A stretch of 64,000 nt of DNA, taken from assembly GCA_036897445.1 (NCBI GenBank), contig JAYMTL010000077.1, positions 1 to 64,000 of the forward strand, read 5' to 3'. How positions within the stretch are numbered: the stretch's first letter is position 1; each line of letters opens with the position of its first letter. The DNA comes from Pelargonium tetragonum (taxonomy: Eukaryota; Streptophyta; Magnoliopsida; Geraniales; Geraniaceae). The notes under the pieces are model-generated. The model was not told the DNA's origin, ran no database searches, and saw only the letters and a program-made list of their open reading frames with translations. This document shows, piece by piece, positions 26,304-39,400 of the stretch. The translations under genes were made by a program, and so were the position numbers.

Positions 26304-28369
26304 AAAGTAGTTCGGTAGCCAAAAGCAAAAACAGTAAATAAGAAAAACTACCGGTTACTCAGATACGGAATTCTAGCTCATAAGTTTCCTTAAAATCTCG
26401 AATAATACTCGGGTAGATTTTTTCCGAAGTGTTTTAGTCTGACTTTTAACTGTTAAAAGTTTGTAAGGAACACAGTAGACTATAAAGTGGTTTTGATCGG
26501 AATAAGATTGAATCTTGTTGGACTTACCTCGAGAAATAGTTGCAAATAGCAAATAGTTCAAATGAGTTGCACAGCATAATAAAGACAAGATAAAGTCCTT
26601 GACAAGGCTGCTAAAGTAGTGAAACCAGCTACAAAAAGATTTTCGATTAATGAACGAGGTCAAAATTAACTAACCTCAAATCCTTCTTTTTGAGATAATT
26701 TCCTCCCAAGAGTCTCCTGTGATAAGAGGTCCGGATCCTTACTTCTATTTCCAGGTTTCCAATTATTCCCAATAAAAAAGAATTGAGAAGTAAAGCTAAT
26801 AAAGTCAGTCTTTAGGAGTTTTTAATACTGGATATTTTGCAAAGGAAAGGTTTCACGGGAGTCTCTAATCTAGAAATAGTAAAATATAGGCTGCTTTCTT
26901 CCTGCTCTAGTCGTCTAAAAAAGAAAGAGCAATTTTATTTAAAAGACAAAGTCGAGCTAGGTATTAAGAAACGGGCTCTGAATAAGATACAGAGTAAGAT
27001 TAAAGCTACGAGTCCAGGTTATAAGACAGCTAGTACAAATACAGGTATAGCTCAGAAGACTAGGATAGGTATTAAGAATGTTGTTAAGTATTAAAGGTTG
27101 TAGTTTTCCTGTATATCGAGTTGATCTTAGTTTTACCTGTTAAGAGCAAAAGAATGGAAAAACCTGAGACATGAAGATAAACAGTGGATTATCCATAACC
27201 AACAAACCCAGAAAACGGATAAGAAGGAAATCGAGAGCAAGAACAACAACTAACATTCTCAATAACACTAATAGTCAACGTCAAGGAAATGGGAAAGATC
27301 CTCCATAGAATAGTAAGATTTGTAATTTAGGCAAGAGCTTGTCTCTTGTTGTAAGTCATGAGATTCTCTAATTCAAGTATTCCTCTTTCTCCCATGTAAC
27401 TAGGCATTGAAACCCCTGACCAACTCCTTTTCTTGGTGCTTAGTTTCTCTTTTTTAGGGGCAAAGACAAGGGATAAGGCATTCTCAAGGTTTAAGTACTT
27501 ATATATAAAACAAGGTAAACAGACCCTTACGTCTTAGCTCCTATAACAATTCGGAATAGAAAACGTAAAGGAATTGTCAAATTGAAAAGAAGAACTAAAG
27601 TATAGAGGTAGGGTGTCTTACCGGCCCTTTTAATAAAATAAGTAGAAGGTCTACTTGCTAGACTTTAAGGTTTACATTTGTTTAAGAGTTAAAGTAGAGG
27701 TTCTTTCATTATTTAGAAGAGTTTGGCAGTCATTCTCATTTCATTTGAGTGAAAACAGGCAGTACAAAAAAGAGGAAAGTTTGAGTTCTGGAGAAAAGTT
27801 TTGGTATAACTGCTAATAAGCAAGTGTAGCTACAAAGACTAGAACTAGGATTCTTAGAGTCTTAGTTGTAATAACCGGTTGTAATAATAAGTTTGCCTGA
27901 GGTTGTAGATTCTAATAAGAAATTGTGGAAGTTCCTATTTCCAGTGAATGTAGGATAATCCAAAATCTATTTTACTTAACGGTCTTGGCTTTCAGCAATA
28001 AAGGTAAGTAAAAAAAGTCATGGTATAGGAGAACTCTAAAGTAAGTCACTTTTCTGTTCCTTCCTGATCCAGGTTTTAAAGTAATGATGGGAATTCTAAA
28101 GGTCTGTCTGTTAGAAAGTTTCAACCACTCGATAGGTAAACTTGTTTAGTAAGACATGATAGGTTTTTGCTAGGCGAGCTTGCTTGTTTTTGCTTTTACA
28201 ACGGAGGTATTTACAGGAATATAGGGGCTTTTTTCTTCTTCGTCCGTTTCTTATTTAAGGAAGTTCTAGTAAGGTTGGGAGGAGTCACACTCGTAAAGCT
28301 TTCCCAAGGAGTCTTTAAGAAGTTTCTTTCTTTTTTAGGAAGGTGGTAAAGTCTCTTCTAAAGTATAAA
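26304..28369. other. AT-rich DNA with a lysine-rich frame
   Basis: The minus frame at 26373-26663 (96 codons) is serine- and leucine-rich with no motif. The plus frame at 26837-27094 is treated separately. From about 27.3 to 28.4 kb the sequence has no readable feature; the frame at 28167-28349 is phenylalanine-rich and of chance length. Confidence 0.6.
26837..27094 (+). other. Lysine/threonine-rich 85-codon frame, unrecognised
   Basis: The frame begins with an ATG and stays open for 85 codons over purine-rich DNA. The second half is polar and basic (Lys, Thr, Ser, Ile, Gln) with no hydrophobic run and is rich in AAG, ACT and AGT codons. The string TAGGTATTAAGAA occurs twice inside it (26958-26970 and 27065-27077), and CTAGGTATTAAGA also occurs at 19100-19112. 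This suggests a repeated sequence family rather than a unique gene. I cannot assign a function. A decayed coding remnant or a purine tract is equally likely. Confidence 0.2.
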
Positions 28370-28387
28370 GGCAAGCTTTAGCTTGTA
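28370..28387. repeat. 18-base palindromic repeat, copy 2
   Basis: An exact copy of 26286-26303, 2.08 kb away in the same orientation. The flanks do not align beyond it, so it is not the edge of a longer visible duplication. Confidence 0.7.
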
Positions 28388-31300
28388 TACTAGAGTGGTC
28401 CGAGGTAGAAACTGTTACGTTAGAGTTTTCACTGAACAAGGTATAAACTAAGTGTAACTAAATCAAGGCAGCTCATTAATTGTTAGGGTTTTTCTAGTTA
28501 CGGCTAAACGGGGAGGGAATCCTATTAGTTTCCACTTACACTAATGGAGGGTAAGAGTAAAGGTAGAGCAAGAGTCAAACTCCTAGGAAAGGTGTAGGAG
28601 TATTAAGAAACAGGAAAAAAGTTACTGCCTAAATCTGCTAAACTTTGGAGTAGTAGTGGATTCTCCTTCTTTAAGATTTACTGAGCTTTAAAATGCTCGG
28701 TTTACAAAGCTATACAGATACCTTAGCTTAGTAAGGCAAAGAGACCCCATTTATATTCTATAAATTTCCTACTCCCCTTTTTTAAGGTGGAAGAAAAGGA
28801 AGTCTCCCACACATGGAGAGCCCCGACCTGAAACGCCTACAATATTAGATTACACTGACCTAGTCAGACAAAGCAAGGTTCTTATTCGGAAATAAGATTC
28901 GTTAAAGTACTTTATACTAGGAACATATGTTAGCTCTAAGAGTAGTTAATAAGAGCTCAAAACTAGGAAAGTCACATACCCTACCCTCCCAGAAAATCTT
29001 TATAAGTAACCTTGTTAAGTGTAGCTATAGCTGTATAATGTTGAATAAGTTTTCCATTATAGTATAGAAATATACATTTCGTATAGGATTTTTGTATATT
29101 ATTAAACTCTAGTTTTTTATAATAGTGTTATAGTGTGTATACCAATATTTCCTGTCTACTATTACTTAAAGTAGGCGAACCAAGCCCCTTCTTTTTTAAC
29201 GAACAACTAAATCTTCGTAGTTTTCTAAATCAAGGACAAGAAAACAAGTCTGAGAAGTTCTTCACAAGATAAACTTGCATTTTCATTACAAGAAATACTT
29301 GAATGAAACCTATTTGAGTTTTATATTCCAGTACGGAGTCCAGATATTCTGACTTACCTTATATTTCTGATAATATTAAGCAGTAAGTTTTTTAAATAAA
29401 AAGGAATACTATTCATCAAGAGATTTTATGTATCAACCCTCTTACTGAAACGAAAAAAAAAGTAAAGAATAATAAGGAATCGCGAGAGCTTTGGGTGACG
29501 GTGGTAGTAAACTTAGCTTGAGAAGTTTTTCTATTTTATACAAGTGAGCCACTTGCCATATCCTTAAAAAAGTTAGCCCCGAAGGAACACAATATCGGGT
29601 TTTTACATATGGTATTTAGATCAAGTTCTTATACTTACTCGAGCTTATGTGCAGTTCTCTAAAAGATAAGATTGCTATTGATCGACAGTAGAGGAGTGGT
29701 CATAGAATTTTTTTCTTTCGAAAAGAATTAGTTATTTATTCCGAAGCCTCGCCGCTTCCTGCTTAATCGATAACCTTTTTTGGACCGGGACTCTTGTCAA
29801 TAAGTTAGAGTAGTCTTAATATCTCCCTATTCTATTCAGTACTTTAAGAGCTCTAGCAACAATAATATACCTTATAAGTGAGTTCAGTTAGATAGATTTT
29901 TATAGGGCGTCTCCATACTTATGCCTTAGAACCCTGTATGCTTTTTTTAATAACAAACCCACTATACGTAGGATTTCCGTAAACCCCTTTAAAATGGAGC
30001 ATAGTCCTGCAAGTTCCGATTCATAATTAGGGCCTCAAGAAAAAGGGCCCTAGCATAAATACAGAAACTCTTTATCAAGTAATAAGGGATGCCAAGTGTG
30101 TGCTTAATATTAATTGAAATCCTTTAATCAGCTCCTAAATTACTATTACTATAACCAGAGCTAGCTGATGGGTGGAATCAGAAAATTTTTGATATTAGGA
30201 TGAATACTCAAATAATAGAAAACCGATTCTAAGGACACTTTCACTAAATAAAATCGAGAGTTCGGGTAGTCTCATGTATGTATGATTTCCATTTTAAGAA
30301 TTTACTGCGGTTTTACTAGAAGATTATCCCTTGATATAAAATCTTTACCAGAGCAGTTCTTTATAGGGTAATACAAGAGGGGTTTAAAGCCTAAGTACAG
30401 GACTTAACTTATTTGATTTCCAGCTTATACCAAATTTCTGTCTTTATAGACTGAGACTTTTGTACTTACTTCGAGTATTTCAGAATTATCAGAATTTAAA
30501 CACGTTCTACTATTAGGTCATTACTATACCAACGAGCGGCTTAATCCACTACCTTTTAATTAAAAAAGGCAGATAAGACTGGAAAAATGAAATCACTAGA
30601 ATTTTGTAAAAAAAATGAAGACTCCAATTTCCCTTTCTTTGGTATCACAGGAATCCTTATTCTGAGTTACTACATACTAATCCCTTCTTCTTTACTCCAA
30701 ATCTGACTTTACATATTTAACGGGATATGGATTGAGAAATATCTTTAAGAACTTATACTTCTGGAGTCCTAATGGGTTGCTTTAGGATACATAGCCACAA
30801 AGTCTAGTTTAACAAGGAGGGGCGAAACAAGGAGAACCTACCGGGCTATTCCCCATTTTCCTTCGTTTGAGCTAGTACTTCAATCGAATCAAAGTTATTT
30901 CCGTTATATATATGTCATTTTAATATTATCGATATGACGAGTGCACGGTTCTTATGCTATTTATTATTACCAAAACTGAGTTAAGCCAGGTGCCAGTTTA
31001 ACAATCTAGATCCAGGAGTTTTTATGTATCTTAAATCTCAGATTTAGGTACACACAACTAGAGAAGAAGAACAAAGTTGTTATTTATAATGCTTCACTAG
31101 CTAATAAAAAGTGAAAGAAGTTTAATTCAAAATAGAGTATCTAAATTAAAAAGTACAAAAAAGGCTATAATAGACCCATTTGAAAAAAACCAAGTTCTCT
31201 TCTTCTTTCTCCGTGTTTATTGCTGTGTGTGATGTAATATTTAATAAGAAAATTCGTGCTTTACAGTCCAAGTCTAGATTGGCGTGCTCTTTCGAGCTTA

Positions 31301-34262
31301 TTATTAAGTCAAATTCCCGGCGAATCCGCGCAGCCTTACCCTTATGGACTTACCAATATTCCAACTATTTTAGGTCTTTACTACTTATGCAAACACTTCC
31401 TTTTTTGAAGTGGGGGAGTCCCAGCGTTATGCCTTTTTGTATATCACCGGAACAAAGTTAACTGGAAATGAGTTGTTTTAGAGACCTCCTGCAACAGAAA
31501 GGTATTTACAGGGGGGATACAAAATATATATATAGTACAAAGATTCTAATCTGGCTTACGCTTATGGTGCTAGTTAGGGAGTACCTTCTATATAAAAAAA
31601 AGGAGAGGATAAAACCTTGAGTGTTAAGTTTCCCTTTTTATTTATAGCAGAGTTTCTTTCTGGGCTTAGTCTAAGGTATTCTTCAGAACTCCTGTGCTAC
31701 AAAGTTATTAAAAATCTTTAGTAATATTACTCTCGATTAGGCAAAGTCTGTAAAACTAATATACTTGTATCATAAATAAGGATCCAAACGCATTAATGAG
31801 ATTTGAGGTAGAAGACAAGTAAGCTAGATCTCATATAAAACTAAAGAATCCACTATTACACTATTACTTAGTAAAACAAGAATTCAAACTGAATTTCATA
31901 AAGAACTTCTTATAAAGACCCAAAATTCCCTTTTTTACAAAAATACTAATTTAAGAAAACTTTGACTATTCCTTTGAGGAGGAAACAAGCTACCTTGGAC
32001 AAAGAACCCCTATTATTGTAAAGGGCTTCCCTAAAGCTATATTAGGACATCTTAATAACAAAACTAGGTTTAGCAAGATTAAGAATTTAGTAATATCTAG
32101 GTATACTACAACTTCTTAATTACACCCATTCAAATAGTTCACTGGATAATTTCTTTATAAGAAAACTGTATCTCAAAGCCCACTCCTTATATACGCATTT
32201 GTAAAAGGGTATACTTTTGGAAGGGATTAACCCTATCTTACGTAATCGCGGGTCTAAAGTCCTTAGTTACTAATCAAAGAAAAGTACTTATTTCCTTAGT
32301 CTTGGTCGGTTAAAGTTTTTGTACTTTGGGGTTACAACTGAGTTCTTTTTTTAAGCTAGGTAAGTTCTACTGGAATTCCTATACTTCTGAGTACAAAGCA
32401 ACCTTTAAAAGTCAGGTAAACTCGTTTAATTACACTTTGATTTAGGTAATATCTTCCTAAAACTCTAGAATTCTTAATTGAAGGATTTACTATGAGCCTA
32501 ACACAAGCTTGAGCCTGCTAAATGAAATATAGAAAAACTTTACGAGTGCTCTTAAGGTCTTTTTTGTATCTAAAACGGAAAAGGAGGGTCTCCTTAGATT
32601 ACAGGGATCAAGAATTATTACATAATGAATAGAATACAAAAAAGCTTCTTAAAATGAGTGAGTAGGGGAAGTAAGTACATAAGCAACATTTAGGGGAAAC
32701 CTTTCTATTCTAAAAAAAGGGTATTATATTAAATGAAGTTCTATTTTTATATAAATAAAGATAAAGGAAGTTGAAATCAAGCATTAAGTATGAAGCAACT
32801 TATCTAAAAAGGACTACTAAAAGGTAGGGATAGGGATATTCTCTTTTCCTTTGATTCATTAGCTAGAAACGACTCCTTTATATGTTACAGGTCTATACTC
32901 TTTTTTGTAAGAATAACTCCTCTATTTACTGAAAATTCTTATTTCGCATTATCCGGAAAGCTATTCTATAGCTAGTTTTAGTCTACTGTTTGCTGAATTA
33001 ATACAGGTTTTTTTCTAATAAACCCCTACTTGAAGAATTAGTGCTTATATTTCGTAAGCTACACAAAGTGAGCAATAATGCAGCTTAGATATCCAACATT
33101 TGCTTTTTATGGGGTTACCGAGTTCCCTATACTAAAGACTAAGAGCTGTCCTAATTCTTTATCTTACTAGAATTGGTAAAAGGAGCCTCTTTTTAAGGGG
33201 ACTCAAGGAAAGGTTACTTTCTAAATTTCAAAGAAAAGGATTTTAGGCATTGTTAACGATATTTCAACATAAATCTATTTAAAATGAAAGATTGCGTTTT
33301 CTAAAGACCAAAGGAAGCTTACTAAAAAGGAATTTTTTCATCAGGCAGAAAACCCTAATAAGAATCTTGAAATTTGGGATATGAATTCTAAAACAGAATC
33401 CCACCTAAAAAATCCTAAAATGAAAAAGAGAAATCAGATACGTAAGAGTAACTTTAAGTTAGTTTTGCTTATTAAATAAAAGAGGAGTTTTTCTTAATAT
33501 AAAGGAACCCCTTTTCCTAAAATTGACTATTTAGAGGACTCCTCTTTAGCAAGGTAAGTGAGACAGCATTTAAATCGTGAAAGTAAGGAGAACCCGCTAG
33601 ACCAATAACTTATTTTAAACAAGAGACTCATCTGAATAATAAGATAGGGTTATTAGCTTAGACTGATTTCTTATAAATTCTAGTCAAAATTCTAGGGACT
33701 CTCTTATAAAAGAGAATACATCGCTAACCTGGGCTAATTAGAAACCCTTGTAATAGAAAAGTATAGTACGAAAGTGGGAGGTAATAAGGAAGCTTTCATA
33801 TATAGTGTAACTCTTTTCACCTTTTTCAGCAGGGAGCAACTACCAAAGTCTTTCTTTAGTAAAACATTTATTAAAGTAGAAACTTTTGAACTATATACTT
33901 CTTCAAATTTGTTATTGGATTTGAAACCTAGATTCTATAAATTAGTTATTGTAGGGTAGTCATTTACTTAAAGGGCCCTTAATCTGAATCTTTATTACTA
34001 GAAATTAATAGGGTCCATGGTGTTGATAAGTGCTTTCATAACCAGTAAATTTGAGCAGCAGATTCACTTACGAGCTTTTGGTATGTTTCTTATTTAATGG
34101 AGCTTCCTAAACTTAAAATAACTTGAGTTTTCTACATTTTTAGAGTTTTATAAACTAAACAAGGAGATATTTATATCTTACGAGGGCAAGCAATTAAGAT
34201 CAAGAAAAAATTTTATTTGTACCTGAACTAAGTTATAAGAATAAAATGGAACGGATTCTAGA
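28388..34262. other. Gene-free AT-rich DNA
   Basis: No gene was found. The plus frame at 31180-31461 (93 codons) is rich in Ser, Arg and Phe and carries no motif, signal peptide or partner exon. The line 29041-29100 is almost entirely TA- and AT-rich (about 11 TpA). Nothing else stands out. Confidence 0.7.
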
Positions 34263-34348
34263 CACTGAAAATGGGATTCGAACCCACTCAATTCCATGTC
34301 CATGAAAAGAAAATTGTCGAACCTGAAAAAATTGTTGTAACTTTGAGT
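34263..34348 (-). pseudogene. tRNA-Ser-like relic (apparent anticodon CGA)
   Basis: Read on the minus strand this is 86 bases, the normal length of an intronless class II serine tRNA. The T arm GTGGG-TTCGAAT-CCCAT is intact apart from one G.T pair and contains a perfect B box (34274-34284). The acceptor ends ACTCAAA and TTTCAGT pair at six of seven positions, followed by discriminator G as in serine tRNAs. A TTCGA string about 28-32 bases from the 5' end would give anticodon CGA (Ser), but it lies about four bases earlier than expected and its stem is broken. The A-box region, GTTACAACAATT, fits GCCGAGCGGTT with one inserted base and only C-to-T or G-to-A differences. I take it as a host tRNA gene decayed by RIP-type changes. 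Confidence 0.5.
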
Positions 34349-36400
34349 GACATAAGACTTTACTAATAGACACTGTACTAAACCTGCTGATATATAAATA
34401 CTGGATGCTAATATACTTCTACGGGATTATCTACTATCTTTATTCTTTTCACTGCTACAAAAAAACTTTGGCTCTTTATATAAGTCATTCTAAGCTTCAC
34501 TTTGTTAAGGCACTCTTAGTTAGTCTTAAGGACTCTAAATATACCATCACCTACGGAGGAATTCACTTACTCTTTATAGAATAGAAGTGATTTTAATGCT
34601 TTGTTTGAATACGGAACTTAGACTAAAAAAATCTAACACTTTTGGAGCAAGCTTACCTCAGAATTCTATCAGCTGTTGTACCTTTTGAATTCAACTAACT
34701 AAACTATATAGACACTTCTGAGAGACTCTTTTCTACTAACTGACTGACATTAAGACTTTCCTGATTCCTTAGAGGAATGATTAAGTGATTCTAATCTTTA
34801 AATGTTTTATCATTTTGTAGCTCTCGCGTACATACTTTAGAATTCCAATCTCTATAGCTACATGGGGAGAGGACCAGAATCACTTAAGTATAAGTAAGGA
34901 TTTTTATCTACTTGTATATTACATAAAAGCACGACTATCAAGTTTTATACCCGTGCGTTCTGTACGTATACTATATTATACTCAACTAGGAAATTCTCCC
35001 TTTTCAAGATGAGGCTCTTTGACGACAAGTGTAGAAACCAAAAAAGAAACATAAGAGCAACGAAATCTGGTATAATTGTAGTAATTTGGCTCTCATCTCC
35101 CAAGTAAAGACCCTCAAAATTCCTTGTTAAAAATTTAACAAGAGCTGGACGAACGTAAATACACAGGTTCTAATCCCACAACACTTCTAAGGAGAATACC
35201 CTGACTGAAGAAAAGTGAGTCCTCACCTTGCTTATGAAGTGCCCCCTTAGAAATCTCTTGTACTCAACTTAAACAGTTTTATACGTTATATTTCTTATAG
35301 TTATAGTACTCTTACTTTGTACGAAATTCCTTTAAGTCCTATTGCCTAATTGTTCGGGATTACTGTGGGCCCTCCTTTGGCTGTATTACATTACTAACTT
35401 CGGGAATTAAAAGGAATGGAATAGAGTCTAATAGATAGTAATGAATACCTTAAAGCACCACCAACACATCTACTCACTCCTAAAGGCTTTCTTAATTGCA
35501 TTACCTGTTTCTTAATACCTATCGCAGAGTGCAGTAAGGTAAGAGTTTGAATCCCATAAGACTTCTTAGTAAGAAATTTCCTTTTGACTTAGTGACCCTC
35601 TTTCTCATGACCTATACTCTTCATGAGGAGACCTGCTTCATGTTACTCTCCACCTCAGAAGCCTTTAGCGATATACCCTTTTAATAGAAATCGCTGGGAC
35701 CCTATTGGAACTTTTTTTCTTACCGTATACTACTTAGAGATTCCTTCGACTTCTTTCTCATTTGTCCTTGGAGATAACAGAGGTTCTATATCTGCTTTAA
35801 CTAAGAAATTCAGGAATAAAAAGCCTATAATTGATGAAAGTAGTATGATGCCCTATTTAGACAGGAAGTTCCAACAATTTCCAATAACAGGCTTCAAGAG
35901 CCCCACTTGGCTATAGATTTTGCGCTTTATACGTTTCTCGGGGTTTGGTTTAACGAGTCTATATCCAGCTCTACTAGCTAAAATGAAAGCCTAAGATTGG
36001 TACTTATAAGATTTTAAGAACGGAATACCTCATACTATTCGCAATCCAAAAGAAACAAATTCATTCTATGATTAAGTAATTTCATATCAGGGCCCTCCCG
36101 TTGCGCAACTTAGGTCAAATTATCTGTCGCAGTAGATGCTATTGTAAGAATATAGTTCAAGATTCCTAGGTTTCAAGATCAAGATTAAATAAAAGCCTCT
36201 GTTTAAAACTCCGTTTTCTTTTGTTAAGTAGACCTTTCTTGATGGATTCTATTAGAATTAGACGTATACTACTCAAAATGAAGTGTCGATAAAATAAAGG
36301 GGTCTAGATGCATGGGTTATAGTCTGGTGCATTAACTTTTGCTAAATCCTTTTTATGCGGGTTTCACACAAGTGCTCCTGTTAGAGGCAGTCTTTTGAAA
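34349..36400. other. Gene-free AT-rich DNA
   Basis: The plus frame at 35623-35916 (97 codons) has a mixed, almost natural amino-acid composition, but there is no domain I recognise and nothing around it looks like an exon or promoter. Partial B boxes occur at about 35156 (GGTTCTAATCC) and 35546 (AGTTTGAATCC). The second differs from consensus by one G-to-A and one C-to-T, but the arms do not pair. Confidence 0.6.
35491..35506 (-). repeat. Dispersed motif AGGTAATGCAATTAAG, minus copy
   Basis: It is the exact reverse complement of copy 1 over 16 bases, extending to 20 bases when 35487-35490 is included. Confidence 0.8.
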
Positions 36401-39400
36401 TAGAAGGAGCGTCTAGAAGATCCCTTTCAAGTCCTAAAGAGAATACCTGAGAAATGTTAATGGAATGCAAGCCTAAGGTAAGGAAGTGTAGCTCTTCAGG
36501 CAAATGAGTCTAATCGGTGAAAGTAGTCCAAACCAATCCTAAACTGACTTAGCGGGCAAAGGAGGTCTTGTTCTAATTCCTTGCAGTCCAAATGTAACTA
36601 CAGTGTCAGTCGAAATATAATAACCACTTGCTCTTGAAAACCTTAAAACCCTAACTCTAATCCTTTGTTATAACCAGTTCTAACCAATTCTTTCTAAGAA
36701 GGTAAAAGAATTGTTCTAATTGACATTGACAGCAAATGAAAGGAGGGAATTATAGACCCCAGTTTCCCTTATCATTTTGGTAATGGGTATCTTTATCCAA
36801 GAATTTCTTAGTTTTAGTGGATCCGTAGCTGTTTATTAAAAGTAAGCTGTCTATTTGCTTTTAGTGATTGAGGACTTTGGAAATAGAAGTAATTCTAAAG
36901 TATAGTGAATGGGGTTTCCAGGGCTTTGAGGTAAGGGATTATCATTATTGATTTTGTTCCTCTGTTTCCAGTTGATTCCGGGCTGATAGTATAGGAGAAT
37001 TAATCTTAGTTTCGAGGACTGAGGATAGGAGGTAAGGGTCTACTTGTTCCTTTGGTAAAAATTCTCGATAATAAAAGAAGTCTAGAGGATTGCTTTAGTA
37101 ATGAATTTCCTGTAAATGGAGTTAAAGTGAAAGCCTGTGGTATACTAGACTCAAGTTTTTTCTGGAAGGAGTTAACAAGATAAGAATTCTCAAAATAAAG
37201 AACAATATAAGGGATTCCTTTAGATCTTAAGGGATTTAGACTCAAAATTCTTCTGAAAGTCTGTAATTTCTCTATAGATTTGGGAACCCCCCCTTACCAA
37301 TCTATAATGAGAGGAAAAGCCCTGATAATACATACATAAACCAAAGTTACTCAGTCTAACTCAAGTATCTTTTTAATTGTAAAGGTCTCTGTACGAAGAG
37401 CCATGTGAGCCTTGTAAGGATTCTTAAATATTAGAACAAGCATAGGATATAAGTTGTTTAAACTCGTATAACAGGTTTCAGATCCCTTAGTAAAGCAAGA
37501 CGGAGACTTTACCCTTAAATAAAGCTTAGAGCTTCTTTGATAGTAGATCATCCTTACTCATTCTAGTTTACATATAAAAAGAACTAACTAAAGGCAACTC
37601 CTTTTTTAACCAACTTCTAAATAAAATAAGAATAAGTAACCTTTCCTTAATAGCACTTTGAAACTTTGTAACACTTGACTTGAAGGTTCTCCTTAGCCTT
37701 GAAACTCAAACAAATAACTTGGATTTCTACTTCCTAGCTTCCAAAGAGAAGAGTTCATGGAATATTTCAGAAGGCGTATCATGTCAGTTCCTAGATCAGT
37801 TAACTAAACAGAAAATTCTTAGATTGATTATAACAAACAACGCTACAAGAGATTCCTAAAGAAGGTTTTCACTCGGCTTGCTTTCAAGGACATCTCCTAG
37901 CTTGAACTTCTCCCAACTGCTATCATTAACAAACAACTGATAAACCTATAGCTACACCCGCGATAGAGCTCTCCCAACAGGATCATGATTAAGATTAAGT
38001 AAGAAAGTCTTCCATTGTATCTATCTTATAGAGAATCCGGTGTCTGTTATCCACGTTAAAAAGCCGGGAATGATAATACAATTATCTTCTTGCTCCTTTA
38101 TATACAGATCATCAACTCAGATTTTCCTTTCCATTATAACACTCCCATTAGAACAATTCCAAGAACAAGTAAACTAGCCTCATTAGCTGCTAACAAGATT
38201 CTAATAAGAGCAGGTTCCTACTAGGATATTAGAGAGTTCGTCTAGTTCCTAAAGTTGGGAAGACTTTAGGTTGGTACAGTTAAGCACCAAAATGAGTACA
38301 AAAAGAAAAAATGTCATGGTTAGGAAATTGGGAAAAGAATGCGTCTGTGTTACTGCTGTACTGCATAGTAAGTTCTCTGGCCCATCATCATAACCAAGTA
38401 CTTCTCTTTGCTAGCTACCGGAATCTTCCTCTCTAAATAATCTGGTTTATCCACTTTACAAGGTTACAATGAACTTAAAACCACAACGAGTTACTTTATC
38501 TGTATTATAAAGAATACAGAATACTATTAGCTTTGCCTTAGCTTCAATTCTTTACTACAATGTCTGCCTCCATTTAGCAACATCATACTGATTAGGCAAC
38601 ATATGCTAAGATGTTGGACTTACTGTTTATTATTATAGATTCCTAAGAAGAAGAATTAACAACTGAATAAACCTTCTTTAGCAAAACTGATGAATTACTT
38701 GCCTTCAACTTAGAATAGTTAGGTTAGGAAGATATTAGGAATGGTACAACTTACCAAGTCCCTCAACAGATAAATAAAGAATAGAATTGACCTCCATCCA
38801 ATTAAATAAATTAGAGCCGTTTACATATAATGGGAGCCTTTTCCTCTTAGAGTGATTTCCTCCAATTCTTATTCTAATTAGAGTATTTAAAACCTCTTAA
38901 CTTAATAAGTTTCCTTCCATTTTCTTGTATTTCCTTCACCTACCAGGGCGATACCATCACCTTGAAGAGTGTGAACATCTTGATTTTAAGACAATTGGTA
39001 AGTTAAGAAAGTAAGAAATTCTGTTCCTCATAATCATTTAGATAATAGACACTTTGAAATCTTTACATTTTTTCAATTCTCTAAATTTAGTAGGAGGTTT
39101 AGAGATTCTAATTTATACCTGGTAAATCAACCAAGAATTCGGGTTCTGGACAACTAATTTCAGGTTCTGCCAATAGGTTCGAATTTCAGTTCTAGTTTAG
39201 TAATCAGTTCTTCTTATTTTCTTAATAGTAGTCAATGCTTTTTTCGAAAACTCACTAGAGCCTTACCCACACTCTTATAAGAGAGAATAGAAACTTCCAG
39301 TGACTTTCTTTCATTCCTTTCTTTATATTCTTCCAACTTCGTTGCCTTTAGTTCTGATACCTTTAGCACCGTTCCTCTTCGATAGTTTCCTTTCCTAGTT

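Noticed and set aside
35150-35560. Two near-B-box sequences (about 35156 and 35546)
   Set aside because: The first pairs at only two stem positions and the second at three. No acceptor arms were found, so they are kept only as part of the B-box count.
35623-35916. 97-codon plus-strand frame with a natural-looking composition
   Set aside because: No motif or family is recognisable, no promoter or neighbouring exon is visible, and the length is within chance.
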